Origin: Centropus unirufus
Lineage: Eukaryota; Chordata; Aves; Cuculiformes; Centropidae
DNA length: 64,000 nt
NCBI GenBank assembly: GCA_013397695.1
Contig: VYZI01000118.1
Location: 171,510 to 235,509, forward strand
Reading direction: 5' to 3'
Shown in pieces: positions 51,990 to 64,000 of the stretch (position 1 is its first letter; the number at the start of each line of letters is the position of its first letter). The position numbers and the translations under genes are program-made. The notes under the pieces were generated by a model. It saw only the letters and a program-made list of their open reading frames with translations, did no database searches and was not told the DNA's origin.

Positions 51990-53581
51990 GTAAGTACGTT
52001 TCAAAGTACTTCATTGACTTTTTTTCTCATGGATCATCTCCTGGAGCTATTTTATTACCTGGAATTGCCTCACTCTGGGTAAATCCCTTACCCCATCCAG
52101 AGAGTACAATTAAAAAAAAAAAAGACATCACGGCTTCCCGAATTTTAGGCTTCTACCCAAAAGTAATTATGAATAGTGAGGAATACATCATCCACCTCGG
52201 CAATAAAATAGACGTGAGCTGCTGCAAGTTTTTGAGGGATTATAATTGACCAGGAGGTGGCAATGTTTCCTAAATAACTGCCCGGCTGCTTCCTGGAAGG
52301 GGCTGAAATGATGCTGAGCTCCTGGGAAGTCACTGGTGGTGCCAGAGGGAAGCAGTCCTGCGTTTCCACAAGAAGGAATGGGATTGCTGAGATTCTGGGT
52401 AACGATTTTTTTAGAGATTATTTCCTTCTATTTTGTTTCTAAAATTTTATTATTTTTTTTTTACGTAGCTTTCTGTGATTGAAAACACATTTTTATAATT
52501 GATTTTTATTCCACACATATTAATAGCTGGAAAATATAAGATGTTTAGTATAGAGGTGCATAGGAGTTCATAAACACAGACATACATATATATTTGGCAA
52601 TTGTACATTTTAAACACTTTAATAGTTTTTTACTGATTTGTTTGGTGAATATAGTTAAGTGTGTTTAAGTGTTTGGCCTTTAGGTACATTTTAGGATCAA
52701 CATAGGAGAATTTCAAGCTGCAAATAGCAGAAACTTTTTCAGGAATAGTTTTGGATTAATATTATCATTTAATAGTATTGATCTTAGTCCAGAGCAATTT
52801 AATTGACTCGATTTGAATTACCTTGAGCTACATTCAGCCATATAAGATTAAATTCAGAATGTCTATCTTCTTATGCCAGATAACAATTTAATTTTCACTA
52901 CTACAAAGATGCATTGAAGTTTTGGTTGGTTTTCATTATGATGGTTTTGTTTATTCATGGACTGCCAGATTTTTACTCTCCTTTGTAGCGTTTTTATCAT
53001 AGAAACAGTATTTTTTTTTCTATTTTTGTACCGAAAGGAATCCTCAAATTTCAAACTTGTTACTCTGGAACAACTTTTGGAGGGTGTACTGTTTTCCCAC
53101 TGATAAATTTTTAACTTTGTCCCATGCATTAGCTGGCTTCTTGGCGAATTAATAGCATGTCTCTGGACTTAACGTTTCACTAATGCCATTAGCCACATTA
53201 TGCTAAAAAAAACAAAAAATGTTAAGACATATAATTGCATTACAACTAAAAGTCACTCTGAAAAAATTCTGAACAAATTAGCCTAAAATTAATTAACCAG
53301 CAGCTGCATTAATAAGTTGTATTATTTGGTGGTGAATGGAAAAGATACTGTCCATAAGCAGGATGAGAGATGCGGCTGTGCAAGTTGGCAAAAGAACTGG
53401 AATGCTGCGATTAGGACAGGGGTAGGGTCTGTATTTGTTCAAAATAAATCACAGGAAGGAGTCCAGAGTTTATATAAGTGCCAAATCATAGATATACGTG
53501 TGTGCTTGTGTGTGGGTATCAGCAGAAGTAATTTGTGGTGCAACTCTATTAATTAATTATGGCTTTTCTTGCACGTTTTAG
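51990..53581 (+). other. KCNMA1: KCNMA1 intron, about 1.6 kb, phase 0
   Basis: AT-rich intron with a consensus GTAAGT donor and a TTGCACGTTTTAG acceptor, whose pyrimidine tract is only moderate. I see no transposon or alternative exon in it. Confidence 0.92.
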
Positions 53582-53752
53582 GTGGAGAACTCAGGGGATC
53601 CATGGGAAAATTTCCAAAATAATCAACCGCTAACATATTGGGAATGTGTTTATTTACTGATGGTTACAATGTCCACTGTTGGCTATGGAGATGTTTATGC
53701 AAAAACAACCCTTGGTCGCCTTTTCATGGTCTTCTTCATCCTTGGGGGATTG
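53582..53752 (+). CDS. KCNMA1: KCNMA1 exon: turret, pore helix, selectivity filter, S6
   Basis: The 171-nt exon has 57 complete codons and is phase 0 at both ends. It runs from VENSGDPWENF through YWECVYLLMVTM and the selectivity filter STVGYGD to GRLFMVFFILGGL, covering human residues 256-312. TVGYGD is the potassium-channel signature. Cys277 and Tyr294 (the external TEA-site residue) are in place. It reads NNQPL where I remember mammalian Slo1 having NNQAL, a turret change at 271. The acceptor is CGTTTTAG. The donor TTG|GTAAAA lacks the usual G at +5 and is followed at once by an ATT-rich tract. Translation would run on into the intron to a TGA at 53891-53893 if the donor were not used. Confidence 0.98.
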
Positions 53753-55437
53753 GTAAAAACTATTTTTATTATTATTATTACTGCAAGTAGTATGATTATT
53801 ATTATTACCATGTTTATTATTGCAGTTACCTTAACCCATGATCCATTATATTTCAAAGCTGTGATTAAAGAAATAACGTATCTGATGTTATGAATTAAAG
53901 TAAATTATAAATCTTTTAAATATGTTTAATACACCCCATTTATTGTCTATATTTATGGCTTTGGGCAGAGCTTGTGAATTCAGTCCAGTGTAGTAGAGTC
54001 AGAATTTTTCTAATCCATTTACATGAGTAATGCATGGGAATACATGAAGTGCCTTAATATTTCAACTTATAATGTTATTTGTAGTCCTTTACTTTCTAGT
54101 GACTGACTGTAGTGCATTTTTGGAGGCTGCTATTGATACTTAAAGGCACTTTGCGGTTTCAGAAGTCCCACCCACCCTCCTGTGTTCCTCCCCAGAATTC
54201 CAACAAACACTGTGGCTTTGGACTGCCTTAAAGAGCAGCTTGCCTGATCCAGATGATGGCAAACCACATTCTCTTTCATTTCAAACATCCTGTCATGTCA
54301 TGTAGCACGATTTTAATTCACTGTTTGTCACATGGCCATACCCAGTATGGTTTTATATCAGCAAATTCTCATGTTCTTTGTCCTGTATGTACGTAGCACC
54401 CAAGTTAGTAATTGTCTTACATCAATTTTGCTATTATTTATCAGTGTTAGAAATATCGTAGGACCTGTTGCAATGTCATCCTCTAAACCAACAAGCTTTA
54501 TTTTAATATTTACCCTGTGCAAGGTAAGTGCTATATTAATGTTTCACACACGCACATAGGTATTTTGCTATTTTACTCTCATATATTGATTTCACATATA
54601 CATCCATCTGACAGAGGTGATATGTATATAATTTATTCTACAAATGCCATATATGAGAAATGCACAGACTCATATATACAAGGGTATATATATGAGCAAA
54701 AATATACGCGTTGCCATCTGTGTTCATTGACATACGAAGACAAAGACCATGTCAGCTGGCAGTAGCTCTTCGAAGTATCCAGCCACAAGGAAGATGTTTG
54801 TTGGACAAAACATGGCAGAATAGCTTTTATTTTCTCCTCAGAACCCTTTTTTTCTATCATGTGTCATTCCAAGTCTTTTAAAAACACGGACTTTTGGAAA
54901 AGTTTTTTTGGGGGGGCGGTGGGGTGACATTTTTGTTTCTTGACAGGAGGAATAACCCTCTGATTACATCTTGGTTTTATCTTCTTTTGATTCCTAATCA
55001 TGGGGGAAAACATCTGTTTTTTTAATTAGAGATGTGGCAATATTGTTAATACTTGTTTTTTGATTTTGCAGTGGAGCTTGGATAGTTTTTTTTCCCCTCC
55101 TCTCCCCTGGAAGAATTAGACATAAATGTATTTTATGATTACAAACCAGTTTGAATTAATTTTGTTCTTGTTTTGTGTGTCTTTTTTCCTTCTTTTGACC
55201 ATTTTCTTGATTTATAAGGTGTGCGTCTTCTCCAAGACCAACTTTTACGTTGAGCCCTCTTGTTTTGTTTGATGCGAACTTCTACATTTTTGAAATTTTC
55301 TTTTTAAACAACTTTACAGATCTAATTCTTTTGCATTTTCAGATCTTTAAGATATATATCTTCTGAAAATATTCATCATCCCCCTTTCTTTGGCCTCTCT
55401 TTTTAGTCTTTTCTTCTGTCTCCTGTCTTCTTCTTAG
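53753..55437 (+). other. KCNMA1: KCNMA1 intron before the exclusive exon pair, about 1.7 kb, phase 0
   Basis: It starts with the weak donor GTAAAA and an ATT-rich tract. It ends in a pyrimidine-rich run from about 55381 to 55437 with many TCTT and CTTCT words, then TTCTTCTTAG. There are smaller T-rich runs near 54900, 55080 and 55180. No transposon or other exon is recognised. Confidence 0.9.
53762..53822. repeat. Imperfect ATT microsatellite at the start of the intron
   Basis: TTTTTATTATTATTATTAC, then ATTATTATTATTACCATG and TTTATTATTG, starting 10 bases after the donor of the pore exon. Length polymorphism here is likely. Confidence 0.85.
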
Positions 55438-55626
<189 letters not shown>

Positions 55627-55718
55627 GCAATGTTTGCTCGCTACGTGCCAGAAATTGCTGCTCTCATCCTTAATCGGAAGAAATACGGCGGGACTTTTAA
55701 CTCAACCCGAGGCAGAAA
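55627..55718 (+). CDS. KCNMA1: KCNMA1 alternative exon: variant end of S6 and linker
   Basis: The 92-nt exon is in the same phase as its neighbour: AMFARYVPEIAALI, then LNRKKYGGTFNSTRGR, plus two bases of Lys. It aligns without gaps to the upstream exon, 21 of 31 residues identical including the shared last Lys. Differences are S317R, I323A, E324A, G327L and six in a row at 335-340, including S340R. VPEI, NRKKYGG and GRK are kept. The acceptor CATGCATGTAG is poor and overlaps a UGCAUG motif; the donor AA|GTAAGTC is strong. The open frame, splice sites and conserved residues argue that it is functional rather than a decayed copy. I recall a report of a neuronal slo1 form from a mutually exclusive exon here. 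Confidence 0.92.
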
Positions 55719-58263
55719 GTAAGTCAAAAAAGACCAGGTGTGGTTGTGTGACTTTAAAGAGCCCCTGAAGGTGGTAATAGCTGACTGGCAGCTCGGAAGG
55801 CTGCGTTCCTTGACATCAGATGTTACCACTGGAGAGTTGTCACACTATAATTAGAGACCTCGGCTATGCTATGGTACAAGTCACAACATTTTGGCCCTAC
55901 TTCAAGAGAACCTGGATATCCCTAGGACTTGTATTTTTTGAGGAATGCTGCCGTTGGGTATGAAGTTGGCTTCTGGAGCAAGGTTAACTTGTCGCTTCAC
56001 AGTTCTGGGCAGCAGTTTATCATGTGGTTATTTTTTTTTCCACTAAGTGACAATAATCTTTCACATGATTTTCCAACAACTCAGTTCTTCAGCAAACTTG
56101 GGATTCTGGGATTGACGTTGATCTGGTTGTTCCGTTGGACTGGATCTCTCAGAAGTCTGGCAGTGCCACTTCTCATCGCTCAAAGAGCTCTTTCAGATCT
56201 TCTGCAGCTCTTATCGATTTCCTGAGCGTTAGAAACGTTGGTGATTTTGGGATCTATGACTGCACATTTTGAAGTGATTCTCTTCCACACGCTATATAAA
56301 ACCTATCATAAGAAGACCCAGTAGTACTTTAGTATCAATAGAGTTTGGAAAAAACCCAGAACTTCTAAAAAACATTTTTTTCGCCCACTTAAAACATTTA
56401 AATGTTATTGGACCATTATAATTCTCTGGAAAAACTGCTTGTTTTTTTGAATACAGTAAAACCACCTCTTTCTGATGTTCCTAGCACCTAGTCCTGCTTG
56501 GACATAAACTTCAATGTACTAGATGGACTTGGAGATACAGTGGTTTCTCTCTATATCACAATTATCATTGGCACATTTTTTTTCATTACGCATCATTGTG
56601 ACCTTCACAGGTGGAGATATATTTGCCCTGAAGGTCTAGTCACATAGAGTCCTTTCAATATGATATAAAGAAGATGCTGAAGCAGCGTCATCCTTATCAA
56701 ATTAATCTCCTTACTTTAAGAAGATATGGATTTTGCCTCATTCCTCTCAAATGATCACTCATGCATCATTTTATAAATATGGATGATGGTTTTATCAAGT
56801 TGTTTCTTCTCTCTGCGGAGCAGAAAGACCATAAATGTTCAACAGAGCTAATTCTAGAGTACTTTTTTTACAACACCAGGTAGATAGAGCAAAGATTTTA
56901 TCTAGTCTTAGCTTATTCTATGTTCAATAACATAAACTAGTAACTAGATGACAGCAATTTAAAACTTCAGTGCTCTCATTTTTTTTAGATACCCTCAAAT
57001 ATCTCTTTTTTTTTTTTTTGCTGAGAACACTGATGTTGGGAATTTACATCATAAGTGATTTACCTAGATTAACATAACACCTTAATTTATTTGAGATGGA
57101 GTAGTGTCATTAATTTCCCCAAATGCTTATTTGCAAGAGAAACCTACTTGGTTTCATATTTGTATGCATACTTAGTTTGGCAAAGACAGAAGTTTTTTAA
57201 ACACAGAACTTGCCACTCTGGTTTTAAGACTCCAAAGGAGTTACAGCGGAGAGGAATTGGGGTTAAAAACTCTTATATGGAGTTTTAGTCTCTCCCCTTT
57301 GACATTGTCACTAGTACCCAGCATTGCTCAGATGTCTCTAAACTTGGGCCTGATCTTCAGTCAGCACCCCACATCCTGAGAAGCTCAACTTCACACTACA
57401 GGCTTCTGCTAGCTTTGGGGCGCGCTTAATGTTATTTTTAGACCTTTTCTTTTTGTCCTTATTTATACTCCCTGTCTGTTTGGCTTCAGCTAACTCTGTG
57501 GTCAGTGCTTTCTCTGCTAATCTCTGCTGCCTGTACAACTTGTTGTTTGAAACTCAGCTCTATCAGTGTACAGACTGTTCAGTTTGCTTTATGCGTTGCA
57601 TTCTGGTTCAAATATTAATTACGAAGTCGTTTAAAGGCGTCTTTTGCTCATGTGGGTCTTTCAACAGTGATTCCAAGCTTGGGAACTGCACAGTAAAAAG
57701 CCATTAGTGCCCCTTGTTTGATGTTGCTTTTGCAGTCAGTAGAACAAGATTGATGAAATGTTATGTTTGGCCAAAAATTAAGTTTTCGTTTGGAATTCAG
57801 TGTTGAGAGAATGGATTGTCAGAACCAATAAGTTTTCCTTTGCTTGGGATATGGGCATGTGGTAGTAATTAGCAATATAAGATGTGTAGTTGAGCAACCA
57901 AGCATAGATTCTGGCAGCAAACGTAATGAGAAACTACAGTTGTTCTATTCCTAATGTCAGAAAGTTTCCAGATAAAGTTAAATGCATGTATAAAACAAAA
58001 GCAGCAAATTTTGTTGAAAGATGTAGTTTCCACTCTTAAAATAGCCAACGTCTATGCTTTTAGCTTTTAACAAAATAGATAAATACAAGAAATCTACTTT
58101 GTAGCAGTTATATATATTTTTGTACACGTTGCCTCCTGAACTATGTCTGTGAAATTACGTGCTTCTATATGAGTAATAAAAATTGGGGTGGGGAGTTAAC
58201 ATATGATTCTTTTGATGATGGTACTACATGGCTTTAATATAAAGTAGAGCCTTTAATAATAAG

Positions 58264-58417
58264 TTGTTGCTGCTCCATCCCTGGAGGTGTTCAAGGCCAG
58301 GTTGGATGGGGCTTTGAACAACCTGATCCACTGGGAGATGTCCCTGCCCATGGCGGGGGTTTGGAACTGGAAGGGCTCTAAGGTCCTTCCCAACCCAAAC
58401 CGCTCTATGATTCTGTG
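58264..58417 (+). mobile_element. CR1 LINE 3' end, sense
   Basis: About 150 bp: TGCTCCATCCCTGGAGGTGT, then GGGAGATGTCCCTGCCCATG, then CCCAACCCAAACCGCTCTATG, with the tail ATGATTCTG. It is 5'-truncated, low to moderate divergence. Confidence 0.92.
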
Positions 58418-61400
58418 TATACGTATATAGAAACTGCTTATCACAACAGTAAATATACTAAACTTCATAAATTTTTGAAAATATTTTTTTTAAAAAAGAT
58501 CCAGAAGCATTACCATCGTTAATAGATAAGACAAAAAGTTGTGTTTTGATGAAATCACAGTTCTTTACTGTATCAGCTATTAAAACCTCTTGTTTCTCCT
58601 CTCTCATGGTCTTTTCTGCTTCCCAGAGATTTCTTCAGATTTCTTAAATTGACAAGCCATAAATTAGCAAATCATCAAAGTATCAACAGGAAGAATCATC
58701 TGTTAGGGATTCCTTCCAGAAGGAAAACATTGAATTCAATAACGAAACTTCACAGAGAAGAATAAAAACTGTAGACAGATAGATCTGCTAAACAGAAAGA
58801 CAAAGAGATAATTGAAGCTGACAGGCCATCTTGGACTCATTAGACGTTTGAATTTGATTAAAAATTAGAAAAAACTAAATTAAGGCTTACCCAAATCCTT
58901 TGGCCAAGGTCCATTTGCTGCAGTAATGGGAGGCATAGCTCCAAAGAAAGTGACATTAGATTATTATATTAAATCATTTGATACAATATGTAAGTTATTA
59001 TTTTCCAGTGGGATGAGAATGTAATAAGAGAATGTGACATGGATTACGTTATGATCCCCAGGGGTGTCTGTTTCCCATCTGCTAGCCATTCTCCCCATTC
59101 CGCTGTTTCAAATGAAGTCTCACTTAGCGATAAAGAAAATCTAATGAGTTTTAAATAGTCTGAGAGATACAACTAGTAGGACAACCTTTTTCTTTTCCAT
59201 TTTGCACGCTTATTAAACTATCACCTTTTTAGGAAAGCAAGAAGAGAAATGTGAAAAGTGATGTATAGCAATATTATCAATTAAATGTGTGTTCGGCGTC
59301 GAAAATTCTGTTCCATTCCTACAACAGCAGCGCTGATTTTTTTATATTGTGAAGATTTCAAGTTTTCTCTCTCTCTCCCTTAAAAAAAAACCCCAAACAA
59401 ATACTTTTGGATTTAGCATCAAAATAGCAGTTGTTGCTATCCAAGTTTTGACCGAAGGAAGACTGAATCTGGTTCATGAGTCTGCTCATCTAACATAGGA
59501 TTCAAAATACATGAGCCATGACTTTAAAGGGGGTTGTTCCATGGATTGCAATGTGAGATGGCAGAAGTGGGGACTTAATCAGCAAGTTTCAGTGAATTAG
59601 AACTTCTTTTCACTCAAATTCCGTTACACAAAATTAATGCTGCCGTTTTGGGGTGATTTCTAAGGAAAGGCATTGGCTCTGGTCATGAATTAAGTGCTCC
59701 AAATAATCAAAGCCTTTTTCTAACTCCTGCATTGCTTACACATGATTTAGTTGAGTTTTGAGCATTTAGAACTGCAAAAGGCAATTAAAAATGTGTGCTG
59801 GTGGGAAAAATAGAAAGCAATTTATTTAAGGGGCAATGTTTTCAATTGATTTCCAAAGTAACGAGGGTGCCTGGTGTGTGTGATATCAGCTGCGCACAAT
59901 GCTACAAGAGGGAAGCCCAGGGCCTGGAGGGGTTAGAGTGGTAGTTTAAGGTTTGTTTGCTGATGCAGGATATGTAGGTTACTCCTGCCTTTTACTGTAA
60001 GCTTTCTAGAACAGACTCCTTGTGCATCCCATAGCATTTAATAGTTTTTTACCTCTATTTATACTAAATTATTCATTTATTTCTTCTGATGACATAACTG
60101 TTGTGTCTAAATATTGTATTTTTTTATTAAAGCAGAAAAACTCTAGAAATACTATGATCAAGGATGAGTATTCATCCTTTAAGCTACAGTAGAAGTCTCT
60201 TAACCAATGCAGACCTTTGTAGAAACAAATCACTGCTTTCTTCTTGTTATTGCAGATTCAGTGGTACCCATCGAGTAAAGAATATTAACTTTTATTACTT
60301 AACTTGCTTCATAGACAAGCATTGCGTAATTTCTTAGATAAAAAAATGTAAGAAAAACTCATTTAGCTATAACTGAGCAAGGGAGTTGAAAGAAACAAAG
60401 CATCTCACAATGAATCGTGGTCGCAAACAGACTCAGATCCAAGCTCTAATGCTCAGTTTAAACAAAGGCGCTTATTTATCCAGGATTAAAGTGTCTGAAA
60501 TGCAATCCATTGGTCTGTTCTCTAGTAGGAGTCTCACTTAGGTGGGATAACATATTTGAGGACCTGTGTTAAGTGAATTCGTGTGTACTGTTTCCATGTG
60601 CTCAAGTTTCTAATATTGGAAGGTTTCCAGGGACACACCACCAATATTCACTGAGCAAGAACAAAACCTGCATTTCTATAAGTGCATCTGATATAGCCTC
60701 ACAGTTGTAATAATTGACAACTAATTAGAGTCTTGTGTGTGACTCTATGCTTGTCACACAGTTACCAATGTTACATTGAAGAGAATTTGTAATGATTCCG
60801 CCTTGATTCTTAATTTTACATACTTATATTGGTCGCAAAGTAAATAACTGCATCAGAGTCAATTTTAAATGCAATTAATGACATCAGTGACTTCACATTT
60901 ACGTTACTCTGCTCGGTGCTTCAGTGCTGGTCCACGGATTTGAACTGTATATCGTACACCGAGTCTAGCTCTTTATGGTGTTTTCTGGTATTAACAAATT
61001 CCTTTTTCTTTGCTCACAATGCAAGTGAGATTCCAAAGAGCATCAAAACTATTGGAAAGAGCTTCTGGCTGACTTCATCACAGTAGCTTCCATACAGGCT
61101 GCACGAGTTCACTGTGGTTCCTAAATAATTGGCAGCTGAAGGTATTGGGTCCAATTTACAGTAATTACAGGCACCTCAGGCATGTTCTCACATACCACAA
61201 ACACGTCTCCAGTCACGGTGTAGTCATAGCTTTTAATACATTTAAATACATTGATATATTTTTGAAAACCAGTGCTTTTGGCTTTTCAGTAACTTCAACA
61301 CTTTTGTAATTCTTAATCCTTCGGGAGCAAAGAGAATACTGAAAATCTACTTTTTAATGAAGAGTTGAGGGAGAACAAATGTTAAAATAAAGCTCCTGGG

Positions 61401-61490
61401 TTGTTACATATGTCAGAAAATTTTGCTATATCCTGGAATAGTTGTTACATGTCTCCCTTGTACTAGAGAATTCCTAGAGCGTGATTTGAG

Positions 61491-61550
61491 AATCAGAGTG
61501 AGAAAACTCTGAAAAAAAAAATCTGAGAAAAAAAAAAATCAGAGTGAGAG
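61491..61550. repeat. 13-bp duplication around two A runs
   Basis: AATCAGAGTGAGA occurs at 61491-61503 and 61538-61550, separated by two A-rich runs. The first copy also forms a 7-bp inverted repeat with ACTCTGA at 61506-61512. Confidence 0.75.
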
Positions 61551-64000
61551 CTTATAGTTGGATTTTTTTAAAATATGTCTTGATTTCAGAGCTCTGTGCT
61601 CAGAGGTAGGAGTGGCTGATGCAAAAAGGCAAATTTGGGAGTAGCACTTGATAGTTCCATACCTACTAGGATTAATTTTCCAAACCAATTCTGATGTGTC
61701 TCTTTCTGGTCCACAAGTGTCCGCTCTAGATGAGTGGTTCTCAGACTTGGCTTTTGTCATGTATACAATACACAGGCAAGGTTTTTTGAAGTTTAAAATA
61801 TTATAACCTGTTGTTTTGGCTCAGTAAACACGTTAGCTAAAATAAGCGGTCCTTGGAGGACCATCCTTGGTTTTGAGTCTGTCGTAATAAAAGTGAAAAA
61901 TGTGAGATCATGACTGCACAGCACATATTACTGTTTTTGTATTAATCTGAGAGCAGAGTTTGTGTTGAAGTAAGGCATGTGTTCAACCGAATAAGAGAGA
62001 AACATTTAATCGCGTGCGTGAGGTCTTGATTTAATTGAACTGAATTAGTAGAATCTTATGACTTACCTAAATTTATTCAAAAAGCACAAGCATCTAGGAA
62101 TGTCCTGTAAACTGGCATATTTAAAGAATGCATACCACTGGTAGATAAAGAAAACCACCATATGTGCAATCTCTATTGACACTTACTGACTTTTCTTAAT
62201 AAGAAAAAGGGACTGAAAACCCCTCCTTTGTTGAGGAAAACCAGTTGGACTTTACAAGGACCTGTTTATTTCAACCACAGCAGCTGGCTACTGATAAACA
62301 AAGAAAGAATTTAGACGGTCAATAGATGCAGACATGATCGGAACACTAAGCAGAAAGGCCATAAAGATATTAGAGCATGTGCATTTGATCTAAATATTAT
62401 AGTTTTATGGAAGCATCTAGATCAATGTGTGCCACACTTCATTTAGTTACTTGACAAGTGAACACCATGTATTCAACCGAATGCTGAACAGAATTTTCTG
62501 TTTATTGTCTTTGATTTATTATGACAAGCCAGTTGGAGTGAGGCTTTTTTCAAGTTCTTTATACTTGTTCCAATAAAATGGATGGAATCTCTTTCAAAAT
62601 AAACAGGCAAAAGATTTGCCTTTTGCATTGTCCTGTGAAGGAAGAGCCACGCAAAGATCCTTTTGGCAGGACTCTGTTCAGAGTGGGTCTGTTTTCATTT
62701 ACAGTACTATTTGCATGCATTAAGTATATGTTCTCAATTATCCCATGTCAGAATTCTAGATGCCTTAGCTTTTGCTTACTTGATTTTTTATTTTTTTTCC
62801 CTTAAACTGTATCTGTGGTAGCTTTGGACCTTTTATAACCACTTTTGTTTACTTTGTAAGAAGCTAATGTATTTTTAGCATATATATCATTATGTCAATA
62901 CTTGAGTGGAAAAAGATGAGGGAGTGTAGAGAATTTCAACTGGGTAGAACCGCAGCTGAAATCAACTGTGTAGAACTGTACTAACTTTTCATATTTGGTC
63001 ACTGTAATATCCCTTGTCTGTTAAATAGAATGAAGCCACTGAAGTTTTGGCCTGCTGCTGTTTCTAAACTTACTTTGAGTGCTGGCGAGGTCGTTAAGAA
63101 CTCATGCAAAAAGAGTTTATCATATTTCTAAACAAAGCTTGAACACTGCTCCATGCTCTTTATCAACATGCCAATAACCGATCAATATCCTTAAAGCATT
63201 CTGGACTGGTGTAGCAGCTTGCGTTTTGATTTTCTGGTGACCGTATGAACCAGTGCAGAAGTGACAGTACCTGATGGGGATATTATTCACTGCGTGATGC
63301 GTATTACTGATGCATCCTTTGTTCTGCATAATTATCCCTTTTCCAATGCATCCTATGCACTTCACACACACATATTGACAAATATCAAATTATGAAGCAA
63401 GGACAGACTCCTAGAGCCCATTACATGGATAATCATTCCTTCCACTTACTGCTTCCTGTTTGCAGCCAATGAGGTTCCTGCTTCACTGAGGTTTTCCACA
63501 GAACAATTATGAAGTAGGTGAGATTTGGGTAGTCTGCTTCTTGCCCTTGGAATGACATTGCTTCATGTTTAGCAGCTCAAGGGCCAAATAAGTTCACGAA
63601 CTGGTTTAATTGTCGCATTTGTGCATAGATTTTATGGCTGCAATGAGGTTGGCTCGATGGGAATTCAGGATTTGTATGTCTACCAACTTTTTCCCTCTTC
63701 CTGACTTCTATGGAGTCGTTGGGAAGTGTTAGCAGCAGGCATATGAAAATCTCCATCTGTCCTAAACCCATCGCAGTAACGAACGCTGGGGTTGAGTTTA
63801 TTCCATGAAGGAAATTGTGAGACAGTGGAGTAAATCCTAATCACAGATTTTTAGACTCGACTTTATACTAATAAAGGAGCAAAGATGCTTTAATTGAGGA
63901 AGAGTGCAATTTCCTAGCCTCTCACAATTTAAGATATAGAACTCAAGAACATGTGTCGGTATATATTGAGTTTCTATCTCGCGTGGTGAGATACACATCA

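Larger units (their letters stand above)
55719..64000 (+). other. KCNMA1: KCNMA1 intron after the exclusive pair (partial)
   Basis: Intronic sequence continuing past the window. The next exon should resume with the third base of Lys343 and encode HIVVCGH of the RCK1 domain; I looked for it and did not find it. One sense CR1 fragment lies at 58264-58417, and a small local duplication at 61491-61550. A T-rich run sits near 57007. The remainder is unique AT-rich DNA in which I see nothing else. Confidence 0.85.

Noticed and set aside
53762..53822. ATT tract as a CRISPR-like or satellite array
   Set aside because: Simple imperfect microsatellite without spacer-repeat structure.
60241..60330. Possible next KCNMA1 exon after TTGTTATTGCAG
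   Set aside because: The following bases do not encode HIVVCGH or any RCK1 sequence, and the frame closes soon.

Overview
This window is vertebrate, almost certainly avian, chromosomal DNA. It is AT-rich and gene-sparse. It carries at least sixteen copies of the 3' end of the CR1 LINE in its bird form, and two runs of N mark assembly gaps. All of the convincing coding sequence is on the + strand and belongs to one gene: KCNMA1 (slo1), the pore-forming alpha subunit of the large-conductance calcium- and voltage-activated potassium (BK) channel. I found no second gene, no RNA gene and no CRISPR array.

Layout. Bases 1-28578 are intron upstream of the first visible exon. Six constitutive coding exons and one alternative exon follow: 28579-28672 (S1-S2 loop and S2), 29329-29440 (end of S2, S3), 48594-48669 (S4 voltage sensor), 51914-51989 (S5), 53582-53752 (turret, pore helix, selectivity filter, most of S6), then two tandem 92-nt versions of the end of S6 and the S6-RCK1 linker, 55438-55529 and 55627-55718. 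All splice sites are GT-AG and the phases join correctly. Using one of the two 92-nt exons gives 621 nt, running from the last base of codon 136 to the second base of codon 343 in the usual human numbering. The exons for the N-terminus, S0 and S1, and those for RCK1 onward, lie outside the window. Bases 55719-64000 are intron.

The most notable part is the tandem exon pair. The exons are equal in length, in the same phase and homologous. Only 97 bp separate them, and that short intron holds two UGCAUG (RBFOX-type) motifs, one of them touching the acceptor of the second exon. The second exon changes the inner mouth of the pore (S317R, E324A and other changes). Including or skipping both exons would shift the frame, so the pair must be used mutually exclusively. 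I recall that a mutually exclusive slo1 exon at this place has been reported in vertebrates, so the pair itself is probably known; the arrangement of regulatory motifs is the part most worth checking.

Secondary observations include a CpG-dense patch just upstream of the S5 exon that could act as an in-frame 93-nt exon extension, a weak donor followed by an ATT-rich tract after the pore exon, an inverted CR1 pair in the large intron, a 12-bp perfect hairpin just after the S4 exon, and several short local duplications.
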